Assembly: GCA_947071365.1 (NCBI GenBank)
Contig: CAMTFT010000038.1
Coordinates: 1-9,329 of the forward strand
Reading direction: 5' to 3'
From: an uncultured bacterium
GTDB taxonomy: Bacteria > Bacillota > Clostridia > Lachnospirales > Lachnospiraceae
DNA length: 9,329 bases
Shown here piece by piece: positions 6,861 to 9,329 of the stretch. The translations under genes and the position numbers were made by a program. Every line of letters starts with the position of its first letter. Position 1 is the stretch's first letter. The notes under the pieces were generated by a model. That model ran no database searches and was not told the DNA's origin. It saw only the letters and a list, made by a program, of their open reading frames with translations.

Positions 6861-7791
6861 GACAGCGAACCGGCAGGTCATCTGCAATGTATTGATGGAG
6901 CACGCGAAGGAAGATAAGGACATTGTGGTACTGTGCAGCGATTCAAGAGGATCAGCGTCCATGACATCGTTTGCCGATGCATATCCGGAGCAGTTTGTTG
7001 AGACGGGCATCGCAGAGCAGAATCTGGTCAGTATCTCTGCAGGGCTGGCAAAGGTTGGCAAGAAGCCGTTTGCAGCGTCACCGGCATGTTTTTTGTCTAC
7101 ACGCAGCTATGAGCAGGCAAAGATCGACTGTGCATATTCCAATACGAATGTCAAGCTGATCGGCATCAGCGGCGGCATCAGCTACGGTGCGCTCGGCATG
7201 AGCCACCATTCCGCACAGGATATTGCGGCGATGGCAGCGATTCCGAATATGCGCGTTTATCTGCCCAGCGACCGTTTCCAGACGAGGTGCCTGACGGAGG
7301 CGCTGTTGCGGGATGAAAAGCCGGCGTATATTCGTGTGGGAAGAAATGCAGTAGAGGATGTGTACGAGGAGAACCATGTTCCGTTTGAGATGGATCACGC
7401 TACAGTGCTCATGGAGGGCAGCGATGTAGCGATTATAGCCTGCGGTGAGATGGTAAAGCCTGCTTACGAAGCGGCAAAGCTTTTGAAGGAAAAAGGGATT
7501 CTGGCAACCGTGCTGGATATGTATTGTGTAAAGCCGCTGGATAAGGATGCCGTCATAAAGGCAGCGTCTCAGGCAAAAGCCGTGATCACGGTGGAAGAGC
7601 ATTCTCCGTACGGTGGTCTTGGCGCGATGGTCAGCCAGGTGGTTGGGGCAGAATGCCCGAAAAAGACGGTGAATCTGGCGCTTCCGGATGCTCCGGTCAT
7701 CACGGGAACCTCCAGGGAAGTGTTTGACTATTATGGCTTGAATGCAGAAGGCATTGCGAAGAAGGCGGAGGAAGTGCTGGGGAACCTGTAA
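6853..7791 (+). CDS. Transketolase-like subunit B (pyrimidine-binding and C-terminal half)
   Basis: 312-residue partner of subunit A, comprising the pyrimidine-binding domain (about 1-170) and the transketolase C-terminal domain (about 185-305). The catalytic glutamate that activates thiamine diphosphate is E55, in VETGIAEQN. Substrate-phosphate contacts probably include the SHHS histidines (118-119) and the IRVGR arginines (R161, R164), judged by analogy to H473 and R520 of E. coli transketolase. ATG 6853 lies inside the end of subunit A and its ribosome site AAAGGAGG (6836-6843) is within the A gene, so translation is probably coupled to give equal subunits. It is also similar in layout to the C-terminal part of DXP synthase, but the GDG half in a separate gene and the sugar operon argue for transketolase. 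The donor sugar phosphate cannot be read from sequence. Confidence 0.92.
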   Translation: MNKTANRQVICNVLMEHAKEDKDIVVLCSDSRGSASMTSFADAYPEQFVETGIAEQNLVSISAGLAKVGKKPFAASPACFLSTRSYEQAKIDCAYSNTNVKLIGISGGISYGALGMSHHSAQDIAAMAAIPNMRVYLPSDRFQTRCLTEALLRDEKPAYIRVGRNAVEDVYEENHVPFEMDHATVLMEGSDVAIIACGEMVKPAYEAAKLLKEKGILATVLDMYCVKPLDKDAVIKAASQAKAVITVEEHSPYGGLGAMVSQVVGAECPKKTVNLALPDAPVITGTSREVFDYYGLNAEGIAKKAEEVLGNL

Positions 7792-7819
7792 CAGGACAGA
7801 AGGAAAAGGGATAGCGCAT

Positions 7820-9284
7820 ATGGGAAAATATGTATTAGGAATTGACCAGAGTACCCAGGGGACAAAAGCGCTTCTGTTTGATGAGGAAGGGCAGCTTCTG
7901 TGCAGAAGCGACCTCCCTCACCGGCAGATCATTGATGAGCGCGGCTGGGTGGAACATGATCTGGAGGAAATTTACTGCAATACAGTTCAGGTGGTAAAGA
8001 ATCTGGTGGAAAAAGCCGGAATTGACAAATCAGAACTGGCGGTTGTCGGGATCAGCAACCAGAGGGAGACGGCAGCCTGCTGGAATAAGCGGACAGGAAA
8101 GCCGGTGTACAATGCGGTGGTATGGCAGTGTGCCAGAGGTGCGGCGATCTGTGAAGAGCTGGAGAAAAAGGGTTTTGCACCTACTGTAAAGGAGCGGACA
8201 GGGCTTCCGCTGTCGCCTTATTTTTCGGCGGCTAAGCTTGCATGGATCTTCCGGAATGTAGGTGGTGTGCAGGAGATGGCCGAAAAGGGTGAGATCGCCT
8301 GTGGGACGATCGATAGTTGGCTGGTATACAGGCTTACCGGGGGCAGATGTTTTCGGACGGATTATTCCAACGCATCCAGAACTCAGCTTTTTAACATCCG
8401 GACACTTTGCTGGGATGGGGAACTACTGAAGCTGTTTGGTATTAACAGGAGCTGTATGGCAGAGGTGACAGATTCGGATGGCGATTACGGTATGACAGAT
8501 TTCGACGGGTATCTGGATCAGCCGATTCCGATTCGGGGCGTACTTGGTGATTCACATGGAGCTTTATTCGGACAGGGCTGTCTGGAAAAGGGGATGGTGA
8601 AGGCCACCTATGGTACTGGTTCTTCGATCATGATGAATATCGGGGAAAACCCCGTGTTCAGCGATCTTGGCGTTGTGACTTCTCTGGCCTGGTCGATGAG
8701 CGGCAGGGTGAATTACGTGCTGGAAGGCAATATTAATTATACTGGAGCTGTGATTACGTGGCTGCAGAAGGATCTGAAGCTGATTGCATCCGCCGGGGAG
8801 ACAGAAGCTCTGGCGAAAAACGCACATTCGGAGGATACGACGTATCTGGTGCCGGCGTTTTCCGGATTGGGAGCTCCGTACTGGGACAGCAGGGCCAAGG
8901 CGATGATCTGCGGGATGACGAGAACCACAGGAAAGGCAGAGATCGTGAAAGCTGCGCTTGACTGCATTGCATATCAGATTGCTGATATCATCACCGCGAT
9001 GTCGGAGGCTTCAGGGGTAAAAATCGGGGAACTGAGAGTTGATGGCGGCCCTACGAAAAATGCGTATCTAATGCAGTTCCAAAGCGATATTCTGGATATC
9101 CCGGTGAAGATACCGGACGCGGAAGAGCTTTCCGGTATCGGAGCGGCGTATGCGGCAGGAATATCGGCGGGTATTTATTCATGGGAAATATTCGGGCGGA
9201 CAAAGCGGACTGCATACAGTCCGGATATGGAGGAAACCGTTCGCAGAGCCAGATACTGTGGTTGGAAGGAAGCCGTGCAGATGG
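7820..9284 (+). CDS. FGGY sugar kinase, glycerol-kinase-like (3' end cut by insert end)
   Basis: 488 complete codons of an FGGY-family kinase are present, and the insert ends before the stop. E. coli GlpK has 502 residues and its GWK-A-V motif matches GWKEAVQM here, so about 10-15 residues are missing. The phosphate-binding motif IDQSTQGTKA (8-17) and a GTGSS loop are present. GlpK substrate residues are kept: NQRE (R82, E83), W102, Y134 and catalytic base D244. However, the residue after the aspartate is S245 where GlpK has Gln246, and WQCRRT is changed to WQCARG, so the substrate is probably not glycerol. It sits 28 bases after subunit B with a modest AAAGGG site. The expected job is ATP-dependent phosphorylation of the ketose made by the isomerase; apulose kinase is my best guess, with glycerol or another ketose as alternatives. 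Codons beyond 9284 are adapter: the apparent tail SYTHLRAHET is artefactual. Confidence 0.9.
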
Positions 9285-9329
9285 CTGTCTCTTATACACA
9301 TCTCCGAGCCCACGAGACGGAGCTACATC
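9285..9329 (-). other. Nextera sequencing adapter (right end, not genomic)
   Basis: CTGTCTCTTATACACATCT (9285-9303) is the reverse complement of the Tn5 mosaic end, followed by CCGAGCCCACGAGAC to 9318. Then come the eight-base index GGAGCTAC (9319-9326) and ATC, the start of the flow-cell primer. From memory this index is a Nextera XT v2 i7 barcode (N718). The kinase reading frame runs through it without a stop, so an automatic annotation would add false residues. Confidence 0.98.

Noticed and set aside
6039..7061. Minus-strand open frame (340 codons) opposite the transketolase genes
   Set aside because: The plus-strand frames carry all transketolase motifs; the antisense product is rich in His, Arg and Cys, as is usual for shadow frames, and resembles no family I know.
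4547..7791. Sulfoquinovose sulfo-transketolase pathway
   Set aside because: That route also uses a split transketolase, but as I recall it needs no FGGY kinase and has its own isomerases and sulfonate exporters or dehydrogenases, none of which are seen here.
9051..9299. Minus-strand frame starting MYKRQ at the right end
   Set aside because: Its start lies in the Nextera adapter; MYKRQ is translated mosaic-end sequence, a known artefact.
1..9329. Terminal inverted repeats suggesting a transposon or linear element
   Set aside because: The repeats are the Tn5 mosaic end plus Illumina adapter and index, so they come from library preparation, not from a natural element.

Overview
The window is one sequenced insert (bases 45-9284) flanked at both ends by Nextera library adapter (1-44 and 9285-9329, inverted copies of each other). 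The biological part is about 9.2 kb of tightly packed, all plus-strand genes. Strong AGGAGG-type ribosome binding sites, roughly balanced GC, short gaps and the style of the proteins suggest a Gram-positive Clostridia, probably a gut or rumen Lachnospiraceae. No rRNA or marker gene is present to confirm this.

Layout: a leader with a -10-like TATAAT directly after the left adapter (46-51); an RbsB-type sugar-binding protein (140-1108); a hairpin plus T-run that probably works as a partial terminator (1183-1253); a DUF2291-family lipoprotein (1290-1883); an RbsA-type double ATPase (1898-3436); an RbsC-type permease (3461-4507); an L-fucose/L-arabinose isomerase-fold enzyme (4547-5947); a two-subunit transketolase, N-half (6030-6860) and C-half (6853-7791), overlapping by 8 bases; and a glycerol-kinase-like FGGY sugar kinase (7820 to the insert end), missing only its last dozen or so residues.

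Together the genes read as one catabolic operon: binding protein and ABC transporter bring in a small sugar, the isomerase makes a ketose, the FGGY kinase phosphorylates it, and the dedicated transketolase moves a two-carbon unit to an aldose phosphate, feeding the pentose phosphate pathway and glycolysis. An isomerase, kinase and split transketolase beside an ABC importer is the gene logic described for the non-oxidative D-apiose pathway (D-apiose to D-apulose to D-apulose 4-phosphate to DHAP plus xylulose 5-phosphate). That assignment is inference. Other pentoses or branched sugars remain possible, and the fucose-isomerase-fold enzyme may be a non-homologous route to the first step.

No transcriptional regulator, mobile element, CRISPR array, tRNA or rRNA is visible. 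No intergenic stretch exceeds 300 bases; the longest is 1109-1289.
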